Positions 1 through 6,698 of a stretch of DNA of 8,665 nucleotides are shown in pieces (the stretch's first letter is position 1; each line of letters starts with the position of its first letter). The notes under the pieces were generated by a model. The model made no database searches. It was not told where the DNA came from and was given only the letters and a program-made list of their open reading frames with translations. The position numbers were made by a program, and so were the translations under genes. Source of the stretch: Methylococcales bacterium (GTDB lineage Bacteria > Pseudomonadota > Gammaproteobacteria > Methylococcales > Methylomonadaceae); NCBI GenBank assembly GCA_023134955.1, contig JAGLUC010000003.1, forward strand, positions 1-8,665, written 5' to 3'.

Positions 1-2124
1 AGAGGATTAATTAGGTTAATGCGGGCAATCGTTGCTGATATGTATACCGAAAATAATAAAGGAAACTGTAGGGCTGCTCAGGTTCAATTAGTTCATCCCC
101 ATGATTTTAATTTAAATAATGAAAATATTCAGTCAGAAGTTTGAGCAATCAACCCTTCTTTAACAGAAGCGATTACTCATGATATAGCTAAAGATGGACA
201 TTCTATTTCTGAAGATTTAGATATACGTTTAAATACAGACAATGATGCACAAGATGTAGCTAAGTTAATATTAGTCGCATCGTTAGCAGATGTACCTGGT
301 GCAACTCATGGTTTAAGGGATAGTGAAATTGTTAGTTACCTTTGTGCACCTAACCGTGATATTTCAGCAGTTAAAAAGAATATTATTGATTATTTGCCAA
401 CACAGGCATGGTATCTCCATCGCAGTCGTGATGGTCGTTTATTCTTTAAAAATATACAAAATCTAGCTGCTAAACTTCATAGCCAAGCGAATTCATATAA
501 TGAAGAAAGTTGTCTAAAAGAATTATGCACCTATCTTTCAGGGTTATTTACCGTTCATAGCCGTGATTGTTACCAAGATATTCAAGTTCTACCTGCATTG
601 GATGAAATTGAATTAAAAATGGATAAGGTAACCTTAATTGTTACCCCACCCGCAGTAAACCCTCAACCTAAGAGCAAATTAAGCGAAGACTGGGAAAAGT
701 TTTTTGACAGTGCAGACTTTAAAAACAGGGTAATGTTTTTAACGGGTAGTCATAGAACCATGGAAAGGTTAATTGAACAAATACGTCAATATAAAGCGAT
801 TGTTGATATATTGGCGGAATTTGATTCGGAGCGAATCGCGAGTAGTGATCAACAATATAGAGACGCTGAAAATTCATTAGATAAAATCACTTTAAGTCTG
901 CGTAGTGCACTACAAGAAACCTTCACTACATTAGTTTACCCCAGTCGTAATAATACGTTACGTGCGACAGACTATAGAATTAATTTTGAAAATAACCAGT
1001 TTGATGGTGAAAAATTAATTAGAGACACGTTAGAGCAAAAAGGGAAATTCACAACCGATGTGAGTAGCGAAACTTTTAGAAAAAAAGCGGAAGCAAGATT
1101 GTTTAAAGGCCAGCAACAATCACCATGGAACGAGGTTCGTAGAGCGGCTGCAACCAACACGGACTGGAATTTTCATGACCCGCAAGCATTAGAAATCTTA
1201 AAAAATAAGTTACTTGATATGGGGGCTTGGATTGATGATGGAGGTATTGTTAATCGAGAACCACCTAAACCAGAAACAAAAGTAAATGTACAGCTGTTAA
1301 GTCAAAACTCGGATACAGGAGAAGCAAGCCTTAAAATTACCCCTGTCAATGGTAATAAAGTCTTGTATGAGATTGGCGAATCAACCCCCAGTACTGGTTC
1401 ATTAGATATTGCAGAAACAAAGGGCGGTTATTCAGGTTTTACTAGTTCGGATATGCGGATCAGCTTCGTTTGTATAGATGATCGTGATGAGCATGATCAA
1501 GGTGAAGTCTTTGTATGGGAAAACACCTTGAAACTTAAACATGAAGTTGTTCAACAAGGGGATCAATGGACAGTTGAGTTTAAAGCAGTACCCAATCCAG
1601 CAGAAATTCGTTATACCACTGACGGATCAGATCCAGCGAGTTTGGGGGCTATTTATGACAGTCCTTTTCAAATACCAGCAGGGTGTCGATTTGTACAAGC
1701 AATAGCGACAAAAGAAGGGATTCAATCAGATATTGAAAGAATCGACATGGAACAATATCGTCAAAAAAAGGTAATGATTGAACCTTTAAAATCATTGACG
1801 TGGAAAACACAATCCCAAGCTATGTCCGCAAAAGCAGTCTTTGATTTTATAGAACGCCTTATTAAATATGAAGGTGTTGCCCACGGCATTATTATAGATG
1901 TCTTTGCTAATGATGATTCAGCCTCGGTATCATATAGTGCAGAGGCAACCGCAAGATTTTCAGGTGAACAAATAAAAGATATATTAGATAAATTACAAGC
2001 TGTCATGGAGGGTAGTCAAGTTAGCTTAAGTGTAGAACAAGTTAAATTTGAAAAAGGACAACAATTAATCGATTGGTTAGCCGAAATTGGACGACAAGTT
2101 CAGCCTGGTGAAATAGCTCAATGA
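1..2124 (+). pseudogene. DUF499 family ATPase of an anti-phage (Hma-like) cluster, C-terminal part, with in-frame TGA
   Basis: One reading frame is open from base 1 to the stop at 2122-2124, except for a TGA at 142-144. The frame reads ...NIQSEV-stop-AINPSLTEAI..., and the sequence on both sides continues the same protein, so the TGA lies inside the gene. About 707 codons are visible. The N-terminal ATPase part, where Walker motifs would sit, is outside the window. The region after the TGA (AITHDIAKDG, DAQDVAKLILVASLADVPGA, YLCAPNRDIS, AWYLHRSRDGRLFFKNIQNL) matches what I recall of DUF499 proteins linked to phage defence. A C-terminal segment at about 1580-1740 with YTTDGSDP resembles the chitobiase C-terminal (CHB_HEX_C) beta-sandwich. 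Codon 394 is TTG inside the conserved region with no ribosome site, so it is unlikely to be a true start. The end overlaps the DUF3780 start by ATGA, which suggests translational coupling. Family call is confident. Loss of function is inferred and depends on the TGA being real. Confidence 0.8.
142..144 (+). other. In-frame TGA stop inside the DUF499 gene
   Basis: Reading the DUF499 frame from base 1 gives GAA GTT TGA GCA ATC. Coding sense continues unbroken on both sides, with no other stop until 2122. A single base change would turn TGA into CGA, GGA, AGA or TGG, so this looks like a recent point mutation (or a sequencing error) and not an old decay. The genuine gene end also uses TGA, which argues against recoding of TGA in this genome. 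Confidence 0.85.
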
Positions 2125-2747
2125 CGAAAGACATAAAAAAAACAACTAAAACTAAGAAATCAGCTCAACCATTAGGTTTTGGTTTTGATTATGAACAAAC
2201 AGAACACTGTTTTATTGTTACTGTGCCTGTATCAAAAGCAAAGCAAGCGGAGGTTTTAATCTCAGAACATTTTCATTGGGTTAAACCAGAAAAAGGTGAA
2301 GAGACCGAACCCACATTTAATGATATAGATGCCCAACTAAAAGCACGCTTACATCGACATACTTGGGAACAAATAGAAGATCATATTAAAGCGGAATTTA
2401 ACCGTCGTTTACGTAGTTTAGGATTGAAAGCAGGGCGTTGGTTAAAAAAAGGACAAATACCTGTTGATCGAACATTAGGTAAAGAATTAACCATACTTGC
2501 ATGGGCTTTAGAAGATGCGGATCCTGAATTAGCGATTACCGCAGTACACAATTGGCTAGGCTTAGCACCTGAAGAGAGATGGTGGCTTTATACCATGACT
2601 AATGCTGCCACTGGGCATGCAATAAATGGAAGAAACAAAGGTTGGCGTAAAGCGTTACGTTTTGCATTAACAGAAAACCCTGTTATGGAAGGTGTTTTGC
2701 GACATAGACGATCTGAATTTGAGTTGTCTTTATTATCAGGGCAATAA
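2121..2747 (+). CDS. DUF3780 protein of the anti-phage DUF499/DUF1156 cluster
   Basis: This encodes a 208-residue protein, close to the usual length of DUF3780 proteins as I remember them. Recognisable blocks are GFGFDYEQTEHCFIVTVP at about residues 19-36, a helical stretch HRHTWEQIEDHIKAEFNRRL at 78-97, the strongly conserved-looking APEERWWLYTMTNAATGH at 149-166, and GWRKALRFALTENP at 174-187. The first 14 residues are rich in Lys and Thr. No signal peptide or membrane segment is seen, so it should be cytoplasmic. The ATG shares bases with the DUF499 stop (ATGA, 2121-2124), which fixes the start and indicates one operon. The family accompanies DUF499 and DUF1156 proteins and a HerA-type helicase in anti-phage clusters; its biochemical role is not known to me. 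The frame is intact, although both partner genes seen here are broken. Confidence 0.88.
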   Translation: MTKDIKKTTKTKKSAQPLGFGFDYEQTEHCFIVTVPVSKAKQAEVLISEHFHWVKPEKGEETEPTFNDIDAQLKARLHRHTWEQIEDHIKAEFNRRLRSLGLKAGRWLKKGQIPVDRTLGKELTILAWALEDADPELAITAVHNWLGLAPEERWWLYTMTNAATGHAINGRNKGWRKALRFALTENPVMEGVLRHRRSEFELSLLSGQ

Positions 2748-2774
2748 CACTTTAAGAAAGTTTGTATTTAAAGC

Positions 2775-2829
2775 TTTATTATAAAAATAATATAGCTATA
2801 ATGATAGCCATAACTATAAAAGGGCTACT
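2775..2829 (+). promoter_or_regulatory. Promoter, operator-like tandem repeat and ribosome site of the Phd/VapC module
   Basis: A TATAAT -10 box lies at 2797-2802; a -35 box is poor (TTTATT at 2775-2780, spacing 16). Overlapping the -10 is a 10-base perfect palindrome, TATAGCTATA (2791-2800). Two tandem 12-base units, 2792-2803 (ATAGCTATAATG) and 2804-2815 (ATAGCCATAACT), match at 9 of 12 positions. Antitoxins of this family usually bind repeated sites in their own promoter, so these units are a plausible operator. The ribosome site AAAAGGG ends at 2824, five bases before the ATG. Autoregulation is inferred. Confidence 0.55.
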
Positions 2830-3114
2830 ATGAAAACAAGCACTATTGCCGATGCCAAAAATAATTTATCCCACTTGATTCATCAACTTGAAGTTGAAGA
2901 ACCTATTCATCTAACTCGTTATGGTAAACCTGTTGCAGTTATGATGTCAGAGACTCAATATAAGCAATTAATTTCACCTGTTAAAAGTCTGAATTCTGCT
3001 ATTTTAAATTGGCGAAATCAATTAGATGAACTATCAGATATTGCTTTAAGTGATAAGGAGCTTAAAACAATACGTAAAGAGTCTTCTGGGCGTGAGTTTT
3101 CATGGGACGAATAA
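2830..3114 (+). CDS. phd: Phd/YefM-family antitoxin
   Basis: This encodes a 94-residue antitoxin that would bind and neutralise the PIN-domain toxin next to it and, with the toxin, repress the shared promoter. The N-terminal half is typical of the Phd/YefM fold: MKTSTIADAKNNLSHLIHQL at residues 1-20, then IHLTRYGKPVAVMMSETQYKQL at about 26-47, which form the dimer and DNA-binding part. The C-terminal half (about 50-94) is more variable, as expected for the toxin-binding tail. A clear AAAAGGG ribosome site and a TATAAT box precede the ATG. The gene overlaps the toxin start by 13 bases, the usual coupling in such modules. The module sits between DUF3780 and DUF1156 but carries its own promoter, so it is probably expressed independently of them. 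Confidence 0.9.
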   Translation: MKTSTIADAKNNLSHLIHQLEVEEPIHLTRYGKPVAVMMSETQYKQLISPVKSLNSAILNWRNQLDELSDIALSDKELKTIRKESSGREFSWDE

Positions 3115-3524
3115 ACTATTTATTAGACACCAATATTCTTTCAGAACCCGCTCGAAAGCAACCAAACAGTAATGTGATGCAACGCTTGGCTCAATATGAT
3201 GGCCAATATGTAACCGCAGCAATTGTCTGGCATGAATTACAGTATGGTTGTGAATTGTTAGCAGAATCTAAAAGAAAAATAGAATTACAGTCTTATTTGC
3301 TGACATTGCAAGATGGCGGTTTAATTATTTTATCGTATGACCAATTGGCAGCAGAATGGTATGCAAAGCAACGAGCTGTACTTAAAGTGCAAGGTAAAAC
3401 ATCCGCCTATGCTGATGGTGAAATTGCTTCCATAGCAGCGGTTAATAATTTAACACTGGTAACGCGGAATACTGATGATTTTTCTGATTTTAAAAACTTG
3501 GAATTAGATAATTGGTTTGATTAA
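3102..3524 (+). CDS. vapC: VapC-type PIN-domain ribonuclease toxin
   Basis: This encodes a 140-residue PIN-domain protein, a normal VapC length. The acidic metal-binding residues expected of a PIN nuclease are in place: Asp9 in YLLDTNILSE, Glu45 in VWHELQYG, Asp105 (with Glu107) in AYADGEIASIA, and Asp125/Asp126 in TRNTDDF. Known VapC toxins are Mg2+-dependent RNases that cut tRNA or rRNA; the target of this one cannot be read from sequence. The ATG at 3102 lies inside the end of the antitoxin gene in another frame. The 13-base overlap means the toxin is probably made only when the antitoxin is translated. All key residues and the full frame are present, so the toxin is likely active and held in check by the upstream antitoxin. 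Confidence 0.92.
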   Translation: MGRINYLLDTNILSEPARKQPNSNVMQRLAQYDGQYVTAAIVWHELQYGCELLAESKRKIELQSYLLTLQDGGLIILSYDQLAAEWYAKQRAVLKVQGKTSAYADGEIASIAAVNNLTLVTRNTDDFSDFKNLELDNWFD

Positions 3525-3539
3525 AAAAATAAACTCTTA

Positions 3540-3594
3540 ATATTGATATAAATGAGGGCTTGATACTCCCGAATAACAATAGAAAGATCAATAT
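3540..3594. repeat. Inverted repeat between vapC and the DUF1156 gene
   Basis: Eight-base arms ATATTGAT (3540-3547) and ATCAATAT (3587-3594) are separated by 39 bases, with a possible inner GGG/CCC pairing (3556-3558 with 3568-3570). A second small hairpin, TGGCA-ATAG-TGCCA, lies at 3617-3630. Neither is followed by a T run, so I do not call a terminator. They could be a regulator site for the DUF1156 gene or chance in AT-rich DNA. Confidence 0.25.
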
Positions 3595-3649
3595 CATTCA
3601 TAAAACAGATCACTGCTGGCAATAGTGCCACCAACTACATACCTTAACT

Positions 3650-4144
3650 ATGCCATTAACTGATAAAACTTTTATTGAAACGCAATTCCCTGTTTCACTA
3701 ATTTCCAAAGAATCTTATAAAGAACGTAAAGCTAATTTAGGACAAACATTAACTGGGCTTGGAAAATGGTGGGGACGCAAACCACTTATTTTAATTAGGG
3801 CTTCAATTTTAGGCATGTTAATGCCTGCTACTGATAATCCGCAAAAAGACCGAGATGTTTTTTTGAGAATTCTAACAATGGATGAAGATGGACTTTGGCA
3901 GCGACGATCAAAAACTATTTCTGCAAATATGCTCTACGAATGGTTACCGAAGGATGAAATTGAACCTTTTGTTGATATTAATGCAAAAGGTGGTGTCCGC
4001 TGGAAAAAGGATATAGATTTAATAAAAAAAGAAGCTATTATTCGTCTTTATTTTGATGGTTTAATTTATGATGAAAAACTTGAATATTGTGCTCGGCCTG
4101 AACATATTGAGGGACCTAGTGAAAATTCATGGCAGATTAAATAA
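3650..4144 (+). pseudogene. DUF1156 DNA methyltransferase, truncated to its N-terminal 164 residues
   Basis: The reading frame begins with sequence typical of the DUF1156 N-terminus of anti-phage-associated methyltransferases: FIETQFPVSLISKESYKERK at residues 9-28 and LGKWWGRKPLILIRASILGM at 37-56, then a helical segment to GPSENSWQIK at 155-164. Family members are many hundreds of residues long and carry N6-adenine-type methylase motifs downstream of this segment; none of those is present. The stop at 4142-4144 lies inside the 37-base repeat starting at 4141, so the gene was cut by repeat insertion or by a rearrangement at it. I find no continuation of the gene elsewhere in the window. The start has a weak ribosome site but matches the family N-terminus. 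The fragment could still be translated but cannot methylate DNA. With DUF499 and DUF3780 it forms the remnant of an Hma-like defence operon. Confidence 0.85.
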
Positions 4145-4177
4145 CTAGGGTCAGATACAAATTAAATGTTATGTTAC
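4141..4177 (+). repeat. REP-like repeat copy 1 at the DUF1156 break point
   Basis: These 37 bases match the left end of the RAYT element (5574-5610) at 35 of 37 positions, in the same orientation; the differences are at 4147 and 4174. The unit begins ATAAC and has GTTAT at 4168-4172, so its outer bases can pair. It contains the core AGGGTCAGATAC (4147-4158). It supplies the stop codon of the truncated DUF1156 frame. It is either a solo REP-like unit or the scar of a lost RAYT element. Confidence 0.85.
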
Positions 4178-4411
4178 CAAAAAGAGGTCAGAGAAATACA
4201 GAAATACAGACTCAGGTCACGAATTACGAATTCTGAAGAAGTCTTAATAATTTTGAGCCAGAGCAAAATTAAAATAAATTAGAACCAGAAAAATAATCAC
4301 AAACTCAAACCCCAGAAAATGGTATAACATACCCAATCTTAAGGAAATAAAGCCGTAAAAGTAAAAGTGAACAAAGCAGTAAAGGTCTAAAAATCGAACA
4401 AAAACAAGCCA
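4178..4411. other. Gene-free spacer with short tandem repeats and degenerate repeat-like motifs
   Basis: No coding frame of note. It holds GAAATACA twice in tandem (4193-4200, 4201-4208), ACGAATT twice in tandem (4219-4225, 4226-4232), and GAGGTCAGAG at 4184-4193, which looks like a decayed form of the GGGGTCAGATAC core. Base composition is A-rich on this strand. No good promoter or ribosome site for the RHS gene that follows was found. Confidence 0.4.
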
Positions 4412-5617
4412 ATGCCCTCAACCACAAAGCCCATATTTAGCTTATTAGCCTCACTGTTGCTCACCCTGTTAATAACCAATCTGGGTCATGCTAGCCCAGG
4501 ACTCACCACCGTCACATCCAGCCCTGACTACACCAGTGGCAAACAAGTCACCCAGATAGAAGATCTGCGAGTAAAAACCCAGGGCGGCTACCTGCGCATC
4601 ACCCGTATTTACGAAGAAGGACAATGGCACTGGAACAAACGCTGGAATCCCATCGAACTATACGGACTAAAAAACCCCGATGCAGAACAACAACTGTTCG
4701 CCAGCACAGACAGTAGTGGAAGTGGCGGTGGCGGCAGCACAGCAGTCTACCTTCCCCCCGCCGATCTCCCCTACGGCATCATCCGTAACGAAGTTGGCTA
4801 CATCTGGAGCACCGTCCCCACCAGCTACGAACACCTGACAGAAACTGAACGCACCTACATCCAGGGCAACACCCGCATAGAAGTCAACAACCAGGGCGAA
4901 AGCTACACCTGGTACGACCGCCTCGGCAGCACCATCCATTATGCAGGCACCCTCATAGACACCGACCCCGACCCCAAAGTCTACGCCCCCGTCATGCCAA
5001 TGGCATCCTACAGCGACAACAACGGCAACACCATCACCCTCAACCGCAACGCCCAGGGACAAATCCAAAGCATCAGCGGCTCAGGACAAACCCTATTAAC
5101 CTACACCTACAACGCAGGTCAACTCAGCAAAATAACCGACTACACCGGCAGAACCGTCGAATACCACTACACCGGCGACCAACTCACCGCCGTTAGAGAC
5201 GTAAGAGGCGAAGTCTGGCAATATCAATATGATCCAGACAGCGGCTACCTAACAAGTAGCAGCGACCCCGAAAACCACACCATCAACTACACCCTGGATG
5301 GCAAAGGCCTACTGCTCAAACAACAAAGCGAAGACGGCATAGGCCTCAGCTACCAGACAGGCTACAGCAAAGCCCAAGACCACTACACCAGCTACCAGAC
5401 AGACAGCACCGGCAAAGTCACCGAATACTGGCGCAACGCCCTGGGCCAAATCGTAAGAATAGACATCAACGGCGAAACCCGCTACACCATCGACAACATC
5501 CTCTCAGACAACAGCACCGACGTACGCAAAATCAACCAAGACAACTTCGCCGTACAAGGTATCAGATCAAGAGATAACTGGGGTCAGATACAAATTAAAT
5601 GTTATGCTACTATTTAA
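4412..5617 (+). pseudogene. RHS/YD-repeat secreted protein, 3' end lost at the RAYT element
   Basis: The frame encodes 401 residues. It starts with a signal peptide (Lys6, hydrophobic core about residues 8-22, likely cleavage after GHA at 27), followed by an N-terminal domain with a natural SGSGGGGS linker (102-109). From about 196 on there are RHS/YD repeats such as YTYNAGQLSKITDYTGRTVE (231-250), YHYTGDQLTAVRDVRGEVW and YQYDPDSGYLTSSSDPENH. RHS proteins are normally far longer, with a shell-forming repeat core and a variable C-terminal toxin or effector; both are missing. The last 14 residues (388-401, DNWGQIQIKCYATI) are encoded by the repeat at the left end of the RAYT element, so the original gene was cut there. 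No RHS sequence resumes after the element. Base composition is unlike the neighbours: 4921-4980 has 36 G/C of 60 against 18 of 60 at 841-900, which suggests acquisition from a different source. The ribosome site is weak. Confidence 0.82.
5574..5610 (+). repeat. RAYT element left end (repeat copy 2)
   Basis: Direct repeat of 4141-4177 (35 of 37 identical) with core GGGGTCAGATAC at 5580-5591. The outer ATAAC (5574-5578) and GTTAT (5601-5605) can pair into a stem. It lies just upstream of the transposase ATG and encodes the foreign tail of the truncated RHS frame. Confidence 0.88.
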
Positions 5618-5641
5618 ATCACTCTAAATCGGTATGTTGTT

Positions 5642-6349
5642 ATGGCACGTCTTCGAAGAATATCGCCAACCGGTGTTCCGGTTCACTTAATTCAGCGAGG
5701 TAATAATCGGCAAACCTGTTTTGCTACATTAGAGGATTATAGTGCTTATATTGGATGGCTAAAGGCGTATTCAAAAAAGTATGGAGTGGATATTCATGCT
5801 TGGGTATTAATGACAAATCATGTCCACCTGCTTTGTACGCCGCAGCAGGATGGGGCGGTAAGTTTAATGATGCAATCAATTGGTCGTCGATATGTACAAT
5901 ACTTCAATTATCAGTATCAACGAAGCGGTACGCTCTGGGAAGGGCGCTATAAATCGTGTTTAGTTCAGGCAGAGAAGTATTTGATTGAGGTTTATCGATA
6001 TATCGAAATGAATCCAGTAAGGGCAAAGATGGTGGAAGATCCAAGTGAGTATGTTTGGTCGAGTTACCAGATTAACGCATTAGGTAAGGAATCTGATTTA
6101 TGTACCCCACATCCTGAATATTTGAGGTTAGGGGGTACAAAAAATGAGCGCCTGGAAAATTACCGAGCTTTGTTTGCCCATCATGTGGAAAGAGGTTTAC
6201 TGGAAGAAATCAGGTTGAGTGTCAACAAGGAAATGGCTATAGGTCATGACCGATTCAAGGAGGAGATTGAGGCATTGACGGGTAGACGGCTGAAGCCACA
6301 AAAAGTAGGGCGACCCATCGGGTGGCGTAAAAAAACGGATGATATTTAA
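5642..6349 (+). CDS. REP-associated tyrosine transposase (Y1_Tnp, RAYT)
   Basis: This encodes a 235-residue HUH single-strand transposase of the RAYT/TnpA-REP group, which cuts and joins DNA at REP-type hairpins. The HUH metal site is visible as WVLMTNHVHLL, with His60 and His62. The N-terminal ARLRRISPTGVPVHLIQRGNNRQ (residues 2-24) is typical of the family. The signature YRYIEMNPVRAKMVEDP (118-134) contains the likely catalytic tyrosine (probably Tyr120), followed by YVWSSY at 137-142. The basic C-terminus (RRLKPQKVGRPIGWRKK) is common in RAYTs. The frame is complete and all expected motifs are present, so it is probably functional. The ATG has a weak ribosome site, as is frequent for transposases. 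The flanking inverted repeats, one reaching into the stop codon, mark it as a self-contained element. Confidence 0.93.
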   Translation: MARLRRISPTGVPVHLIQRGNNRQTCFATLEDYSAYIGWLKAYSKKYGVDIHAWVLMTNHVHLLCTPQQDGAVSLMMQSIGRRYVQYFNYQYQRSGTLWEGRYKSCLVQAEKYLIEVYRYIEMNPVRAKMVEDPSEYVWSSYQINALGKESDLCTPHPEYLRLGGTKNERLENYRALFAHHVERGLLEEIRLSVNKEMAIGHDRFKEEIEALTGRRLKPQKVGRPIGWRKKTDDI

Positions 6350-6369
6350 TGTGTATCTGACCCCAGTTA
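6344..6369 (-). repeat. RAYT element right end (repeat copy 3, inverted)
   Basis: The reverse complement matches 5575-5600 with one mismatch in 26 bases. The core GTATCTGACCCC is at 6353-6364. The inner part covers the transposase stop codon at 6347-6349, so the element carries almost no spare DNA on this side. Confidence 0.88.
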
Positions 6370-6370
6370 C

Positions 6371-6698
6371 ATTTATTATCAACAAATAATCAATAAGTTA
6401 GAGTAAATTGAAGGTTTTTAAAATCACTAAAATCACTTTTTTACTGCCTTATTCCCCCACTTTTTATCTTTACAAATGGTTGTTAACCGTTGTTTTTATT
6501 GATTAAAAGTGTTTTTATTAAATCCAATAAAAATTTATAGAATAATCCACTTCGACAGCCTAGTAGCGTCCCCTTTATTCAATGGCGGACTAAGTTTTTA
6601 AAGAGTGACTCAAGAAAAAGAGAGGCTGTTTTTAATAAATAAAAATAAAAAATAGTTGATTTTTAAGACAGTATCTGACCCCGTAGCTCGTTAAGCAA
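6371..6698. other. AT-rich gene-free stretch between the RAYT element and the DUF2235 gene
   Basis: I see no gene here on either strand; the RHS gene does not resume. It contains GTTTTTATT twice (6492-6500, 6511-6519) and an all-AT hairpin with 8-base arms (6512-6519 with 6526-6533) and a 6-base loop, which is too weak to call a terminator. The repeat core at 6671-6682 lies near its right edge, 16 bases from the stop codon of the DUF2235 gene. Confidence 0.5.
6671..6682 (-). repeat. Repeat core copy 4 (GTATCTGACCCC)
   Basis: Twelve bases are identical to the core of the RAYT right end, in the same orientation. The flanks differ (GTAGCT after the core where the element has AGTTAC), so only the core is shared. 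It may be a solo REP-like unit or a decayed end. Twelve exact bases so near an active element are unlikely to be chance but could be. Confidence 0.6.

Larger units (their letters stand above)
5574..6370 (+). mobile_element. RAYT element: REP-associated tyrosine transposase with inverted terminal repeats
   Basis: A compact unit of about 0.8 kb carries a single transposase gene between inverted copies of one sequence. Left 5575-5600 and the reverse complement of right 6344-6369 agree at 25 of 26 positions. The right repeat overlaps the transposase stop codon. No tnpB or second gene is present. RAYTs are single-strand HUH transposases thought to mobilise or spread REP sequences, and the matching copies at 4141 and 6671 fit that role. 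Insertion by this family need not leave a target duplication, and none is obvious. Limits are set by the repeats and could be a few bases off. Confidence 0.85.

Noticed and set aside
142..144. Recoding of TGA as selenocysteine or tryptophan
   Set aside because: The DUF499 gene also ends with TGA, and nothing here suggests a selenocysteine element or an alternative code.
394..396. TTG as the start of a shorter DUF499 protein
   Set aside because: It lies in the middle of conserved DUF499 sequence, with no ribosome site ahead of it. The frame upstream is clearly coding.
972..2006. Two minus-strand frames opposite the DUF499 gene
   Set aside because: Antisense shadows with no family match.
3617..3630. 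Short TGGCA/TGCCA hairpin as a terminator or attenuator
   Set aside because: Only five base pairs and no following T run.
4193..4232. CRISPR-like repeat array
   Set aside because: Only two copies each of 7-8 base tandem units, without spacers.
4667..5068. Minus-strand frame of 133 codons
   Set aside because: Antisense to the GC-rich RHS gene; the repetitive Val/Gly/Ala-rich product is an artefact of that composition.
5755..5952. Plus-strand frame of 65 codons inside the transposase gene
   Set aside because: Out-of-frame shadow of the HUH transposase with no ribosome site.
5574..6370. Full IS200/IS605 element
   Set aside because: There is no tnpB gene, and the protein signature and near-perfect inverted ends fit a RAYT better.
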